From SVFI01 sp045588655 (GTDB taxonomy: Bacteria > Bacillota > Clostridia > Lachnospirales > Lachnospiraceae): a stretch of 64,000 bases of DNA. Position 1 is the first letter of the stretch, and every line of letters begins with the position of its first letter. The DNA lies in assembly GCA_045588655.1 (NCBI GenBank), contig JAZNEP010000015.1:13967-77966 (forward strand). Reading direction: 5' to 3'. The position numbers were made by a program, and so were the translations under genes. Positions 44,439 through 54,056 of the stretch are shown piece after piece. The notes beneath the pieces were generated by a model, which worked only from the letters and a program-made list of their open reading frames with translations, was not told where the DNA came from and did not search any database.

Positions 44439-45458
44439 TTACTGCGCAAGATACTTCTTGTAATCCTGCATTGTAATCGTAATCCATCCTGTATAATTCT
44501 CTCCCTCGTAATTATACCCCAATTCTAATCCCAGCGGTGTATAGAACAATATGAGGGAATTCTCATCTTTTAACTTCGCTGCAATCTCGTCATTCGAATA
44601 CTGGTCAATGGCTTCTTCACTTACTCCGTTTTGTTTGTTACTTCTTTGACGGAATTCTTCTCCAAATTCGAATCCGAGATTCAAAATATCTGCGTTATTT
44701 AGAATCGTTCCTGTCGTCAAATCTATATTATAGGAATACAACTTAATCGTACTACGAACGTAACCGATATCAATCTGTTCCCGGATAACCACGCTCATCT
44801 GGGTTTGGGTGTTATATGTCACAAAGGATTCAATCTCTGCATTCACACCTATGTTCCATTCGTGTAAAGACTCCAAAATTTCATTTTTATTCTTTTCATA
44901 GTTTTGTGGAAAATAGATTGCTTCCTGCTTCAAACGTTCGTTTATCTGAGTCAGATTCGGAATATCGCCTTCCAATTGCACATAAGAAGCCCTGATATCT
45001 ACATCATTCTCTGCTTCCACACATTCATACATCTCATGCGCCACCTTATATGAAACACCTGTATCAATGCTGTTTGTAAGCTCCTCGTAGTATGGACCGC
45101 TTATTTTGTCTTGCGCATCTTGTGTATTTTCTTTATACTCCTCACCAAGAATTTCTTCCCATGGGTCCGCTGTCTGCGCCTGATATTCTATATCTTTCTT
45201 TTCCTCTGCTGGCATCATTTTGGAAACAGAAGCTGCAATATAAACACATAGGCCAATTGCTATTATGATAAGAAACGTCATAACTATCATAACCGGTCCG
45301 TTCTGTTTATTTGAATCCGCTTCCTTTGAAACTTCTTTCTCTGCTTCTTTTTTTGCTTCCTGCTCTACTTTTTCTGCATCTTTTTCTACCACAAGTTCCT
45401 GCTCTTGTAACGTCGTATCCACGTTTATTTCTTCGTCAAATAATTCGTTACCGTTCAT
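44439..45458 (-). CDS. RsiV/DUF3298-like membrane protein
   Basis: A 339-residue protein. An acidic cytoplasmic N-terminus with a Glu/Lys repeat region (about 20-50) is followed by one membrane span (about 55-77) and an external domain. The C-terminal 200 residues show the DUF3298 pattern, including YSYNIDLTTGTILNNADIL and LILFYTPLGLELGYNYEGENYTGWITI. DUF3298 domains occur in RsiV-type anti-sigma factors and other exported proteins. No sigma factor gene is adjacent, and the cytoplasmic part lacks an anti-sigma domain I recognise. The start has AGGGGAG upstream; its stop lies before the hairpin at 44354. Confidence 0.65.
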   Translation of the reverse strand: MNGNELFDEEINVDTTLQEQELVVEKDAEKVEQEAKKEAEKEVSKEADSNKQNGPVMIVMTFLIIIAIGLCVYIAASVSKMMPAEEKKDIEYQAQTADPWEEILGEEYKENTQDAQDKISGPYYEELTNSIDTGVSYKVAHEMYECVEAENDVDIRASYVQLEGDIPNLTQINERLKQEAIYFPQNYEKNKNEILESLHEWNIGVNAEIESFVTYNTQTQMSVVIREQIDIGYVRSTIKLYSYNIDLTTGTILNNADILNLGFEFGEEFRQRSNKQNGVSEEAIDQYSNDEIAAKLKDENSLILFYTPLGLELGYNYEGENYTGWITITMQDYKKYLAQ

Positions 45459-45494
45459 ACGCTCCCCTTTCTCAAAGAACCACCTTGCAGATAC

Positions 45495-45971
45495 CTACTG
45501 CATTTGCTTTCTTATGCATTCAATGGCATACTCCAGTGCTCTTTGTACCGTCTGCTGTCTTATTTGCTTTCGATTCCCTTGAAAGTTGCACTTTAAGACC
45601 TCACACTTCCCTTTTACATAACAGCCAATGTATACTAATCCAACCGGCTTTTCCACGCTTCCACCGTCCGGTCCAGCAATTCCAGTGACAGAAATTGCGA
45701 CATCCGCACCTGCTGATTTAGCCGCTCCTTTTGCCATCTGTTTGGCCGTCTGCTTACTGACCGCACCGTGCTTTTGCAACGTCTTTTTCTTTACTCCCAG
45801 CAATTTTCGTTTGGATTTGTTTGCATACGTCACATATCCTTCCTCGTACAATGCTGAGGTTCCCGGTACATTCATGAATGTTCCTGCAAGCAGGCCCGCA
45901 GTACAAGATTCTGCTGTTGTCAACTTTAATCCATATTCTTTTAACAGCATTGCAAGCGTCTCTTCTACCAT
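45495..45971 (-). CDS. cinA: CinA C-terminal domain: nicotinamide-nucleotide amidase
   Basis: A 158-residue protein corresponding to the C-terminal CinA/PncC domain, which deamidates nicotinamide mononucleotide to nicotinate mononucleotide. Signatures are TTAESCTAGLLAGTFMNVPG near residue 17 and VAISVTGIAGPDGG near 93. The N-terminal molybdopterin-binding-like domain of full CinA is absent, as in stand-alone PncC. The ATG directly follows the pgsA stop, and the gene runs in the pgsA-rimO direction. Confidence 0.9.
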   Translation of the reverse strand: MVEETLAMLLKEYGLKLTTAESCTAGLLAGTFMNVPGTSALYEEGYVTYANKSKRKLLGVKKKTLQKHGAVSKQTAKQMAKGAAKSAGADVAISVTGIAGPDGGSVEKPVGLVYIGCYVKGKCEVLKCNFQGNRKQIRQQTVQRALEYAIECIRKQMQ

Positions 45972-46562
45972 CTATGCCTCTTCTTTCATTACATCTTTAT
46001 TTTTCACAAGATAGTCTATCAGTGAAGCGATCGTTAAAATTACAGAAATCCAAAGTAATACATCTGTAATCAAAAGAAAAATCGCGTACGCTCCCATCGT
46101 TTCCGTCGTATCAAACGAAAACCCAATCGAATTCATACCTAAAAGCTTGAATGCCAGCATTACCATTGTTACTGCTGTCTTCCATTTTCCCATCCATCCT
46201 GCTGCAATTACTATTCCACGTTCTGCCGCAATAAGACGGAAACCGTTGATGATAAACTCTCTACTTATAATCACAATCGTCATCCAAGCAGGAATAAACC
46301 CAAGTGCTGTTAGACACACAAGTGCTGCACAGACCAACAGTTTATCTGCAATCGGATCCATAAACTTCCCGAAATTGGTAATTAAATTATATTTTCTTGC
46401 AATATAACCATCAAGCAAATCTGTTAACGATGCTACTACAAAGAGTGCCAAAGCCACCCATTTTAACATAGGCGTATCCGGTGTCATCAATAAGAACACA
46501 ACAAAAAACGAAACCATGATTACTCGTAACAAGGTCAGTTTATTCGGTAAATTCATTTTCAT
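45972..46562 (-). CDS. pgsA: CDP-diacylglycerol-glycerol-3-phosphate 3-phosphatidyltransferase
   Basis: A 196-residue membrane enzyme that makes phosphatidylglycerophosphate, the first step to phosphatidylglycerol. The CDP-alcohol phosphotransferase motif D-x2-DG-x2-AR-x8-G-x3-D-x3-D is complete in DLLDGYIARKYNLITNFGK and MDPIAD. About five spans are seen. The start at 46562 has GGAGA upstream and lies within the end of rimO by 23 bases; another ATG two codons in is possible. Confidence 0.94.
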   Translation of the reverse strand: MKMNLPNKLTLLRVIMVSFFVVFLLMTPDTPMLKWVALALFVVASLTDLLDGYIARKYNLITNFGKFMDPIADKLLVCAALVCLTALGFIPAWMTIVIISREFIINGFRLIAAERGIVIAAGWMGKWKTAVTMVMLAFKLLGMNSIGFSFDTTETMGAYAIFLLITDVLLWISVILTIASLIDYLVKNKDVMKEEA

Positions 46563-47883
46563 CTGCTATTTCTCCTATCAAATCATACTCATACGACCCG
46601 GTAATCTTTACAGGTACAAAATCACCTGTCATGAGATCCATATCCGTATTTACGAAAACCAGACCATCCACATTCGGCGCATCTTTATAGGTTCTTCCTA
46701 CATATGCGTTTTCATCTGCAACCTTTCCTTCAATCATAACGAGCACCTTACGATCCGTCATTTCAGCTGCCTTATCAAATGCAATTTCCTGTTGCAATTC
46801 CATAAGTTCTGCCTGTCGGTCCAACTTCTGTTCTTCCTCAATCTGACCTTCAAATTGTGCCGCCGGTGTATCCTCTTCCGGTGAATATGTAAACACACCA
46901 AGACGATCAAATTCCATCTCATCTACAAATCGCATCAACTCTTCGTGATCCTCTTGTGTCTCTCCGGGAAATCCGGTAATCAAAGTCGTTCGAAGACAGA
47001 TATCCGGAATTTCTTTTCTAAGTAATTCTATTTTTTCTCTGAGCTGTTCCTGATTGGTTCTCCGCCCCATCCTACGAAGAATCGAATCTGAAGCATGCTG
47101 AATCGGAATATCCAGATAGTTACAAACTTTCTTTTCTGTTTTTATAGTCTCTATCAATTCCGGTGTGATTTCCTCAGGATAACAATATAAAATTCGAATC
47201 CAATATAATCCCGGAATCTCTGACAACTTTTTAAGAAGCTCCGGCAAAGACTTCTTTCCATATAAATCTTTTCCGTAAAGCGTAGTTTCCTGTGCTACAA
47301 GAATCAATTCCTTTACACCATTCTCCACCAAGCTCTTCGCTTCTGCTAATAGCACCTCCATAGGGACGCTTCGAAAACTTCCTCTCACTTTCGGAATAAT
47401 ACAATAAGTACAATTTTTTTCGCAGCCTTCCGCTATTTTTAAATATGCAAAATGGCCACCTGTTGTCACAACACGTTTATGTCCGTACACAAGCTTCGCA
47501 TTTCGATCCGAAACATAATTTTCTTTTTCTCGTTTTTCACATTGCGCCACCGCATCAGCGATTCTGTCAATAGACATCGTACCAAGAATCACATCTACTT
47601 CCGGTATCTCTGTCTGTATCTCATCCTTATAGCGCTGTGCAAGACACCCTGCTGCGATGAGCATTTTTACCTTTGCTGTTTCTTTTAAACTTCCCATCTC
47701 AATGAGGGTATTGATACTTTCTTCCTTTGCATCACCGATAAAGCAACAGGTATTCACCACAATTACCTCTGCTTCCCTCTCATCATCCGTGAAGGAATGG
47801 CCTTTTTGTGACAATATACCAAGCATCATTTCCGTATCAACCAAATTTTTATCACATCCAAGTGAAATAAACATAATTTTCAT
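46540..47883 (-). CDS. rimO: Ribosomal protein S12 methylthiotransferase
   Basis: A 447-residue RimO, a radical SAM enzyme that adds a methylthio group to Asp88 of ribosomal protein S12. The three N-terminal cluster cysteines are in LGCDKN, VNTCCF and AAGCLAQR, and the radical SAM cluster is CEKNCTYC near residue 150. A TRAM domain lies at the C-terminus. The sequence MKIMFISLGCDKNLVDTEMMLG is diagnostic of RimO over MiaB. It overlaps pgsA and follows rpoZ by 29 bases. Confidence 0.96.
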   Translation of the reverse strand: MKIMFISLGCDKNLVDTEMMLGILSQKGHSFTDDEREAEVIVVNTCCFIGDAKEESINTLIEMGSLKETAKVKMLIAAGCLAQRYKDEIQTEIPEVDVILGTMSIDRIADAVAQCEKREKENYVSDRNAKLVYGHKRVVTTGGHFAYLKIAEGCEKNCTYCIIPKVRGSFRSVPMEVLLAEAKSLVENGVKELILVAQETTLYGKDLYGKKSLPELLKKLSEIPGLYWIRILYCYPEEITPELIETIKTEKKVCNYLDIPIQHASDSILRRMGRRTNQEQLREKIELLRKEIPDICLRTTLITGFPGETQEDHEELMRFVDEMEFDRLGVFTYSPEEDTPAAQFEGQIEEEQKLDRQAELMELQQEIAFDKAAEMTDRKVLVMIEGKVADENAYVGRTYKDAPNVDGLVFVNTDMDLMTGDFVPVKITGSYEYDLIGEIADENEFTE

Positions 47884-47912
47884 ATTGTTTCTTTAATAGA
47901 AAAAGAGAAAGA

Positions 47913-48158
47913 TTATTCTTCCTCTTTTTCATCTCCTAAAATTTTAATCATTCCCTTGTTTAATTCATCGACAGCAACCGATAAAGGCTTTTTCTCTTTT
48001 GTCGACGGTACAAGCGCTTCCTCTCCCGAGATAATCTGTCTTGCTCTTTTCGATGTAGCCATCACGATAGAATAACGACTGTTTACTACCGGAACCTCAC
48101 CTGGTTCCACCTCGCTGTTTACTACCTGCATCAATTCTGTGTAAGATGGATGTATCAT
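47913..48158 (-). CDS. rpoZ: RNA polymerase omega subunit
   Basis: An 81-residue omega subunit that helps RNA polymerase assembly. The family core reads SRYSIVMATSKRARQIISGEE, with the downstream KKPLSVAVDELNKGMI helix. It starts four bases after the gmk stop and precedes rimO by 29 bases, the normal clostridial order. Confidence 0.95.
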   Translation of the reverse strand: MIHPSYTELMQVVNSEVEPGEVPVVNSRYSIVMATSKRARQIISGEEALVPSTKEKKPLSVAVDELNKGMIKILGDEKEEE

Positions 48159-48162
48159 CTTT

Positions 48163-48795
48163 CTATTCTCCTTTCAATAGATCTTTCAATTCTTGTCTGA
48201 TTGTATTAATAAACTCCGTATTTTTATCCGGAGTATTATGCGCTGCCTCTACAATGGTATTAATCTGCTTCATGCAATCTTCCAAATTATCATTTACAAC
48301 AATGTAATCGTATGTCTCAATGCCTTCTGACTCCTCCGTCGCACGCATCATGCGCTTATGAATTACTTCATCCGTCTCCGTACCACGCCCTTTTAATCTG
48401 CGCTGTAGTTCCTGTGCGCTCGGTGGCATCACGAACATAAGTATTGCATTCGGATACTGCTCTTTCACTTTATGTGCACCTTGTATTTCTATTTCAAGAA
48501 TGACGTCCTTCCCTTCCGAAAGCTTCTGTTCTACATACGCCTTTGGTGTTCCGTAATAATGTCCGCAATAACCTGCATACTCAATCATTCCGTTATGTGC
48601 AATGCAATCCTCAAATTCCGCATCGGATACAAAGAAATATTCGCGTCCGTTTTGCTCACCTTCTCTCGGCTGACGAGTGGTCATGGAAATACTAAGTGCA
48701 TAATTGTCGTACTCTGCAATCAGTTTTTTCATCAAAGTTCCTTTTCCTGCTCCGGAAAATCCTGAAATAACGATTAAAATGCCTTCTTTGTTCAT
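48163..48795 (-). CDS. gmk: Guanylate kinase
   Basis: A 210-residue guanylate kinase that phosphorylates GMP to GDP. The P-loop is SGFSGAGKGT, and the GMP site has SMTTRQPREGEQNGREYFFVS. The ATG at 48795 has GGAG seven bases upstream; an upstream GTG two codons earlier is possible but directly adjoins the site. It lies three bases after the remA stop. Confidence 0.97.
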   Translation of the reverse strand: MNKEGILIVISGFSGAGKGTLMKKLIAEYDNYALSISMTTRQPREGEQNGREYFFVSDAEFEDCIAHNGMIEYAGYCGHYYGTPKAYVEQKLSEGKDVILEIEIQGAHKVKEQYPNAILMFVMPPSAQELQRRLKGRGTETDEVIHKRMMRATEESEGIETYDYIVVNDNLEDCMKQINTIVEAAHNTPDKNTEFINTIRQELKDLLKGE

Positions 48796-48797
48796 AT

Positions 48798-49046
48798 TCA
48801 CTCTCCAATCTCTGATGCAGTCCTTGCTGCCAGTGTTTCCGGTGTGAGGGCAGAAAGCACAATCCTGTTGTTTTCCATTAACAGAACAGCCTTTGTTTTT
48901 CTTCCCTGCGTCGCATCCACAACCAGTCCCTCTTCTTTTCCATGCTGTACCATTCGTTTTACCGGAGCAGAATCCGGCTGAAGAATCGCAATAATTTTAT
49001 CAGCATTCAGCATATTCCCAAATCCGACATGAATCAGTGTATGCAT
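48798..49046 (-). CDS. remA: RemA-family DNA-binding regulator (DUF370)
   Basis: An 82-residue protein of the RemA/DUF370 family, which in Bacillus activates matrix genes and osmoprotection genes by binding repeated DNA sites. The family pattern IHVGFGNMLNADKIIAILQPDSAPVKRM and RKTKAVLLMENNRIVLSALTPETLA is complete. The ATG at 49046 has GAGGAG upstream. It lies between yicC and gmk, the standard Firmicute arrangement. Confidence 0.94.
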   Translation of the reverse strand: MHTLIHVGFGNMLNADKIIAILQPDSAPVKRMVQHGKEEGLVVDATQGRKTKAVLLMENNRIVLSALTPETLAARTASEIGE

Positions 49047-49060
49047 ATGCACTCCTCTTT

Positions 49061-49939
49061 TTACTCAATATTCTGAATCTGTTCTCTTACTTTTTCAATT
49101 TCTGTCTTCAACTCAATTGCACGATTGGAAATATCCAAATTGTTCGCCTTAGACAACGTAGTATTTGCCTCCCGGTTCATTTCCTGTGCTATAAAATCAA
49201 GTTTTCGTCCAATACTTCCACCTTCCAATAACGTTTGTCTGGTGGTCTCTATGTGACTGCGCAAACGAACCATTTCCTCATCTACACAAATCTTGTCTGC
49301 AAACAGGGTAACTTCCATCAAAACTCTGTTCTCTTCTGCCTGTGCATCTGACATCAGTTCACGCACTTTATCATAAATTTTTGCTTTGTATTCTTCTATA
49401 ATCTCCGGTGAACGTTTCACGATGTAATCGATATGCTCTAACATACCATCGAGCTTTGCGATCAGATCCTCTCTGAGATTTTCACCTTCCTTTTCACGTG
49501 AAGCCACAAACTGCTCCGCCGCTTTACGCAATGCTTTCTCAAGAAGTTTCCATAATTCTTCTTCATCCATGTCCACTTCTTCCATGCTGAATACTTCCGG
49601 ATATCTGGAAAGCATTGAAACACGGATATCATCCTCGAGCCCAAACTCTTGTGACATCTGCCTAAGATATTTTAAATATTCGGCTGCAATTTCTTTATTA
49701 TACTTGACCGCCGATGTTTTTTCCGAAAAATCCTCAAACGTAATAAATACATCCACTTTTCCACGCTGAATATATTCTTTTAAAAGATTTCGAATGGATG
49801 ATTCAAAAAAGTTAAACTTTTTTGGCATCTTAATTGCCACATCAAGATATCTGTGATTTACAGATTTTAATTCAACGGTAAACTTACGATTTCCTTCCGC
49901 CACTTCACAACGTCCGAAACCGGTCATACTTTTTATCAT
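49061..49939 (-). CDS. yicC: YicC-family endoribonuclease
   Basis: A 292-residue protein of the YicC family, recently associated with RNA cleavage in stress and stationary phase. It opens with MIKSMTGFGR, the family start, and ends with the DUF1732 block containing GRKLDFIAQEMNREANTTLSKANN. The start at 49939 is chosen because this is the conserved N-terminus; the ribosome binding site is not strong. It heads the remA-gmk-rpoZ run. Confidence 0.93.
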   Translation of the reverse strand: MIKSMTGFGRCEVAEGNRKFTVELKSVNHRYLDVAIKMPKKFNFFESSIRNLLKEYIQRGKVDVFITFEDFSEKTSAVKYNKEIAAEYLKYLRQMSQEFGLEDDIRVSMLSRYPEVFSMEEVDMDEEELWKLLEKALRKAAEQFVASREKEGENLREDLIAKLDGMLEHIDYIVKRSPEIIEEYKAKIYDKVRELMSDAQAEENRVLMEVTLFADKICVDEEMVRLRSHIETTRQTLLEGGSIGRKLDFIAQEMNREANTTLSKANNLDISNRAIELKTEIEKVREQIQNIE

Positions 49940-50025
49940 ATTTTTTTCCATCCTCATTTGTCCTTATTAATTCCCATACACATCATTTAATTATAAAGTA
50001 TACAAAGAAAAGCGTCAATCGTTAT

Positions 50026-51774
50026 TTACTCCTCCACTTTTCTGATTCCGGAGATATCCGCATCAATCAAAAGTGAATAGTTGGTATAATATACCACAAA
50101 TCCCGGTTTACCTCCTCCGGGTTTTTTTACATGTTTCTTTTCCACATAGTCCACTTCAATTTTATCTTGTCCTTTTGCTTTTGAAAAATGTGCTGCCAGC
50201 CTTCCTGCTTCCTCAAAGGTCGTATCCGGCATCTCTTTTCCACCACTTTTTACAATCACATGCGACCCCGGCATTCCTTTTGCATGAAACCACCAGTCAT
50301 TTCCCTGCGCCAGTTGAAATGTGATCTCTTCATTTTGCAAATTGTTTCTTCCGACATAGATATCAAAACCATCACTACTGACAAAATGAAATGGTTTGCT
50401 TGTGACTTTTTCTTTTTTGCGTCCACCTTTATAGCGAATATATCCACTTTGTATTAATTCTTCTTTTATCTGTACAAGGTCTTCCTCTTTTTCTGCGATT
50501 TCAAGTGCATTCATAACCGATTCCAAATGCTCTATCTCCGCTTTTGTTTCCTTTGTAAACTCTGTCAATGCTTCATACGTACGTTTCATTTTTCCGTATT
50601 TTTCAAAATATTTGGAGGCATTCTCAAGCGCGCTAAGTTCCGGATCAAGAGGAATTATCAATTCTTCATTGGTATAATAATTCATGACGGTGATCGATTT
50701 TGCCTGCGGCTTAACATTGTAACCATAAGTATGCAAAAGCTCACCATACACTTTGTACGTTTCTCTTTTCTCCGTATCCTTCATCTGCTTACATTGAATA
50801 TCATATTTTTTAATATTCCTTTCCAATGCAGTCGCAACAATGCGGTATAAATCTGCTGATTTTTGACGAATTCTGGTCTTTGCACTTTTCTGCGCATAAT
50901 AATCATATAAAACAGCCGAAATACTATCGTACTCTTTTTGGTTGTAATCCGCATAAATCGTAAATGGAATCACACCAAATTCTACCGGCGTATGTTGCAG
51001 GTCATATATAATAAACGGAGCAAACTCTTTATTCTTTACGCTACTGGCAAATATCTCGAACGTATGATAAAGTGCCCGCATCTGTTCCTGCGACAACGCA
51101 TTTGCGGGATGATCCGCATCTACCCCGGCGCGGTAACAAATTTCCTGCGAAAGAACCGGTGAGATTCCAATATAATTACTATAAATACTCTTATAAACCG
51201 GCATCGCTTTTTCTCTTATTTTTTCACCAAACTCTTCTATAGTGTCAGACTTTTCAAGAATATCTGTTTTATTTTCGGTCTTTGGTATAAAATACGTCCT
51301 TCCCGGAAGCACTTCCCTTACACTTGATACCATTCCTGAAATATGTTTGATACTATCCAATATCTTTTTCTCTTCATCATAAAAAATGATATTGCTGTGT
51401 TTTCCCATCAACTCCATCGCAAGCGATTTTTTGCAAAGGTCTCCCATTTCATCGAGATGTTCAATGTCAAACCGAATTACACGTTCAAGCCCCGGTTGCT
51501 CAATGGCAACGATACGTCCATTTTGTAAATGTTTCCGCAAAAGCATACAAAAATTTGGCGCAGTAAGCGGACTTTTTTTATTCTCAGTTGTCAGGTATAC
51601 CAACGGAAGGGACGCATCCGCACTCAGCATTAATTTATATTGCCCGCCACTTACTTTGATTGTTATAAGCAATTCGTCTTTCTCCGGCTGCGCAATTTTG
51701 TAAATTCTGCCGTCTAATATTTTTTGATTCAATTCCTGTACGATACTCGCAATCGTCACTCCGTCAAATGCCAT
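50026..51774 (-). CDS. rqcH: RqcH/FbpA-type ribosome quality control factor
   Basis: A 582-residue NFACT protein, the bacterial Rqc2 homologue that adds alanine tails to stalled chains on large ribosomal subunits; older annotation is fibronectin-binding protein. The N-terminal NFACT-N domain begins with MAFDGVTIASIVQELNQKI. A coiled coil (about 290-430) and the C-terminal NFACT-R domain (FDIYVGRNNLQNEEITF and NDWWFHAKGMPGSHVIV) follow. The ATG at 51774 has AAGGA seven bases upstream; the longer frame to 51843 has none. Surface fibronectin binding is not needed to explain it. Confidence 0.93.
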   Translation of the reverse strand: MAFDGVTIASIVQELNQKILDGRIYKIAQPEKDELLITIKVSGGQYKLMLSADASLPLVYLTTENKKSPLTAPNFCMLLRKHLQNGRIVAIEQPGLERVIRFDIEHLDEMGDLCKKSLAMELMGKHSNIIFYDEEKKILDSIKHISGMVSSVREVLPGRTYFIPKTENKTDILEKSDTIEEFGEKIREKAMPVYKSIYSNYIGISPVLSQEICYRAGVDADHPANALSQEQMRALYHTFEIFASSVKNKEFAPFIIYDLQHTPVEFGVIPFTIYADYNQKEYDSISAVLYDYYAQKSAKTRIRQKSADLYRIVATALERNIKKYDIQCKQMKDTEKRETYKVYGELLHTYGYNVKPQAKSITVMNYYTNEELIIPLDPELSALENASKYFEKYGKMKRTYEALTEFTKETKAEIEHLESVMNALEIAEKEEDLVQIKEELIQSGYIRYKGGRKKEKVTSKPFHFVSSDGFDIYVGRNNLQNEEITFQLAQGNDWWFHAKGMPGSHVIVKSGGKEMPDTTFEEAGRLAAHFSKAKGQDKIEVDYVEKKHVKKPGGGKPGFVVYYTNYSLLIDADISGIRKVEE

Positions 51775-51849
51775 GTTCCATTCCTTCCTGCTTATATTCT
51801 TATCTTTTGTTCCCCTTTTGCCGTCTTTTGAAACAGCTCCCAAAAAATA

Positions 51850-51869
51850 GGACCGGATTTTTCCGGTCC
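51850..51869 (-). terminator. Terminator after glgA
   Basis: An 8-bp perfect inverted repeat, GGACCGGA with TCCGGTCC, followed on the minus strand by TATTTTTTGG. It lies 8 bases after the glgA stop. Confidence 0.85.
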
Positions 51870-51876
51870 ATATTTG

Positions 51877-53322
51877 TTAACCTATAAGCCAATCATACAT
51901 TTCCTGATATTTCAGTGCTGACACATTCCAAGAAAAATCTGCCGCCATTGCTCTATCCACCATCTTATTCCATTCACGTTTTCTCTGATAGAAGATGTAT
52001 TTTGCATACCGGATTGTCGCCAGCATCTCATATGCATTATAATTTGCAAAACTGAATCCGGTTCCTGTACTTTCGTACTCATTGTACGGTTCTACCGTAT
52101 CCTTCAGACCACCTGTCTCTCTGACAATCGGAAGTGTTCCGTAATGAAGCGCCATAAGCTGAGACAGTCCACACGGTTCAAACAGAGACGGCATCAGGAA
52201 TGCATCTGAAGCTGCATATATTTTATGCGACAATGCATCCGAATAATAAATATTTGCTGACACCTTGTCATTATACTTCCAGTCAAAATGACGGAACATA
52301 TTTTCATAACGCTCTTCACCTGTTCCGAGTACAACTATCTGCACATCTTCCTGGCATAACTCATCCATGATATAAGAAATAAGGTCAAACCCTTTTTGAT
52401 CCGTCAATCGTGAAACAATACCAATCAACATCTTTTTATCATCCTGAGCAAGTCCAAGCTCCTTCTGCAAAGCTCTCTTATTTTTTACCTTTTCTTTGCG
52501 GAAATTTGCAAGATTATATGGAGCAACAATGTTCTTATCTGTCTCCGGATTAAATTCATCATAGTCAATTCCATTGACAATTCCTCTAAGTGCATTGGAT
52601 CTGGCATTGAGCAGGCCATCCAGCCCTTCGCCGTAGAACCTTGTCTTAATCTCTTCCGCATAGGTGTTAGAAACTGTCGTAACTGCATCTGCGTATACAA
52701 TACCACCTTTTAAAAGGTTTGCATCCTGATACGCTTCCAGTTTATCCGATGTAAAGAAGTAGTCCGGTAATCCGGTAATGTTTTTTACATCTTTTACATT
52801 CCATCTTCCTTGGAATTTGAGATTGTGTATTGTCATAACAGTTTTGATTCCCTGAAAGAACTCACCACCGGCAAATCTTTCTTTTAAATAAACCGGAATA
52901 AGACCGGTCTGCCAGTCATGACAGTGAATCAAGTCCGGTCTGAATCCCGTCAGTGGCAATGCAGAAAGTGCCGCTTTACAAAAGAATCCAAACTTACGAA
53001 TCTCATCCAACACATTATCACTGTAGATTTTAAAGCCACCGAAATAGGACTCATTATCAATGAAATAATATGTAATCCCATCTACTTTTGCTTCCAAGAC
53101 ACCTACGTATTCGCTCTTCCAGTCAAAGTCCATATAGAAGTGTGTCTTATACTTCATCTTATCTTTTAACTCTTGGCGAATACATGTGTATTTTGGAAGT
53201 ACTACACGAACATCAAAATATCTTTTATCAAGACATTTCGGCAATGAACCCACTACATCTGCCAATCCACCTGTCTTGATAAACGGAACACCTTCAGAAG
53301 CAATAAACAGTATATTCTTCAT
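51877..53322 (-). CDS. glgA: Glycogen synthase
   Basis: A 481-residue bacterial glycogen synthase (GT5), which extends alpha-1,4-glucan from ADP-glucose. The KTGGLADVVGSLPK motif near residue 15 binds the sugar nucleotide; the second domain has the IGIVSRLTDQKGFDL segment and the LMPSLFEPCGLSQL motif. The ATG at 53322 has GGAGG upstream; a longer frame to 53400 has no support. The gene appears monocistronic, with a terminator close after it. No other glg genes lie here. Confidence 0.96.
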   Translation of the reverse strand: MKNILFIASEGVPFIKTGGLADVVGSLPKCLDKRYFDVRVVLPKYTCIRQELKDKMKYKTHFYMDFDWKSEYVGVLEAKVDGITYYFIDNESYFGGFKIYSDNVLDEIRKFGFFCKAALSALPLTGFRPDLIHCHDWQTGLIPVYLKERFAGGEFFQGIKTVMTIHNLKFQGRWNVKDVKNITGLPDYFFTSDKLEAYQDANLLKGGIVYADAVTTVSNTYAEEIKTRFYGEGLDGLLNARSNALRGIVNGIDYDEFNPETDKNIVAPYNLANFRKEKVKNKRALQKELGLAQDDKKMLIGIVSRLTDQKGFDLISYIMDELCQEDVQIVVLGTGEERYENMFRHFDWKYNDKVSANIYYSDALSHKIYAASDAFLMPSLFEPCGLSQLMALHYGTLPIVRETGGLKDTVEPYNEYESTGTGFSFANYNAYEMLATIRYAKYIFYQRKREWNKMVDRAMAADFSWNVSALKYQEMYDWLIG

Positions 53323-53417
53323 CACTACATCCTCCAATAATTGTCTTGTTAGCAGTACCCCAGATAGATAAAATATATTGTTAATATTATACACCAACAC
53401 ACTATTTTTTTAAAGCC

Positions 53418-53942
53418 TTAATTTCTATATAAAAGTCGAATCTTATCTGCAATTAATGCGATAAATTCTGAATTTGTCGGCTTTCCTTTTCCGGTATTGA
53501 TTGTGTACCCAAATAATGCATCCAAGGTCTCCATTTTTCCACGGCTCCACGCCACCTCAATTGCATGTCGTATTGCACGCTCAACTCTGCTCGGTGTTGT
53601 CTGAAAACGCTTTGCGATGGTCGGATACAATATTTTCGTAATAGAATTAAGCATTTCAATATCTTCTACTGACATCATAATAGCTTCCCGTAAATACTGA
53701 TAACCTTTGATATGCGCCGGTACTCCTAATTCATGAATCATATCGGTTACATCTTTCTCAAGATCTCTTATCGGTTTTTCTTTTTCTTCCACCATCATTC
53801 CCGGTCTTTGTAGCTGCTGACTGTTTCCTTTGGAAGGCACCTTGATAACAATTTGAAACTCTTTGTCCTGATGCATCAGTTCTGTAAGTATTTTAAACAT
53901 TCTTTCGTTATCCTGTGTAGTAACAACATTTAATTGCTGCAT
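53418..53942 (-). CDS. Receiver-less Spo0A paralogue
   Basis: A 174-residue protein whose C-terminal 115 residues match the Spo0A effector domain: HELGVPAHIKGYQYLREAIMM, ITKILYPTIAKRFQTTPSRVERAIRHAIEVAWSRG (recognition helix) and KPTNSEFIALIADKIRL. The N-terminal 40 residues resemble only the first strand-helix-strand of a receiver domain (MQQLNVVTTQDNERMFKILTE...). The phosphorylatable aspartate and the rest of the receiver are missing. The start has GGAGGG six bases upstream and the protein is complete, so it is not a broken gene. It is likely a second Spo0A-type DNA-binding protein that does not need phosphorylation. Confidence 0.85.
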   Translation of the reverse strand: MQQLNVVTTQDNERMFKILTELMHQDKEFQIVIKVPSKGNSQQLQRPGMMVEEKEKPIRDLEKDVTDMIHELGVPAHIKGYQYLREAIMMSVEDIEMLNSITKILYPTIAKRFQTTPSRVERAIRHAIEVAWSRGKMETLDALFGYTINTGKGKPTNSEFIALIADKIRLLYRN

Positions 53943-54056
53943 AATTATCCCTCCATTCTTTTCGAAATGGATTATATCAAACAGTTTTTTAATCTTGCAA
54001 CACGGACTTATCGCACGTTTTTTTACTTTTCTACACGAAACTCTTTAATAACCAAA

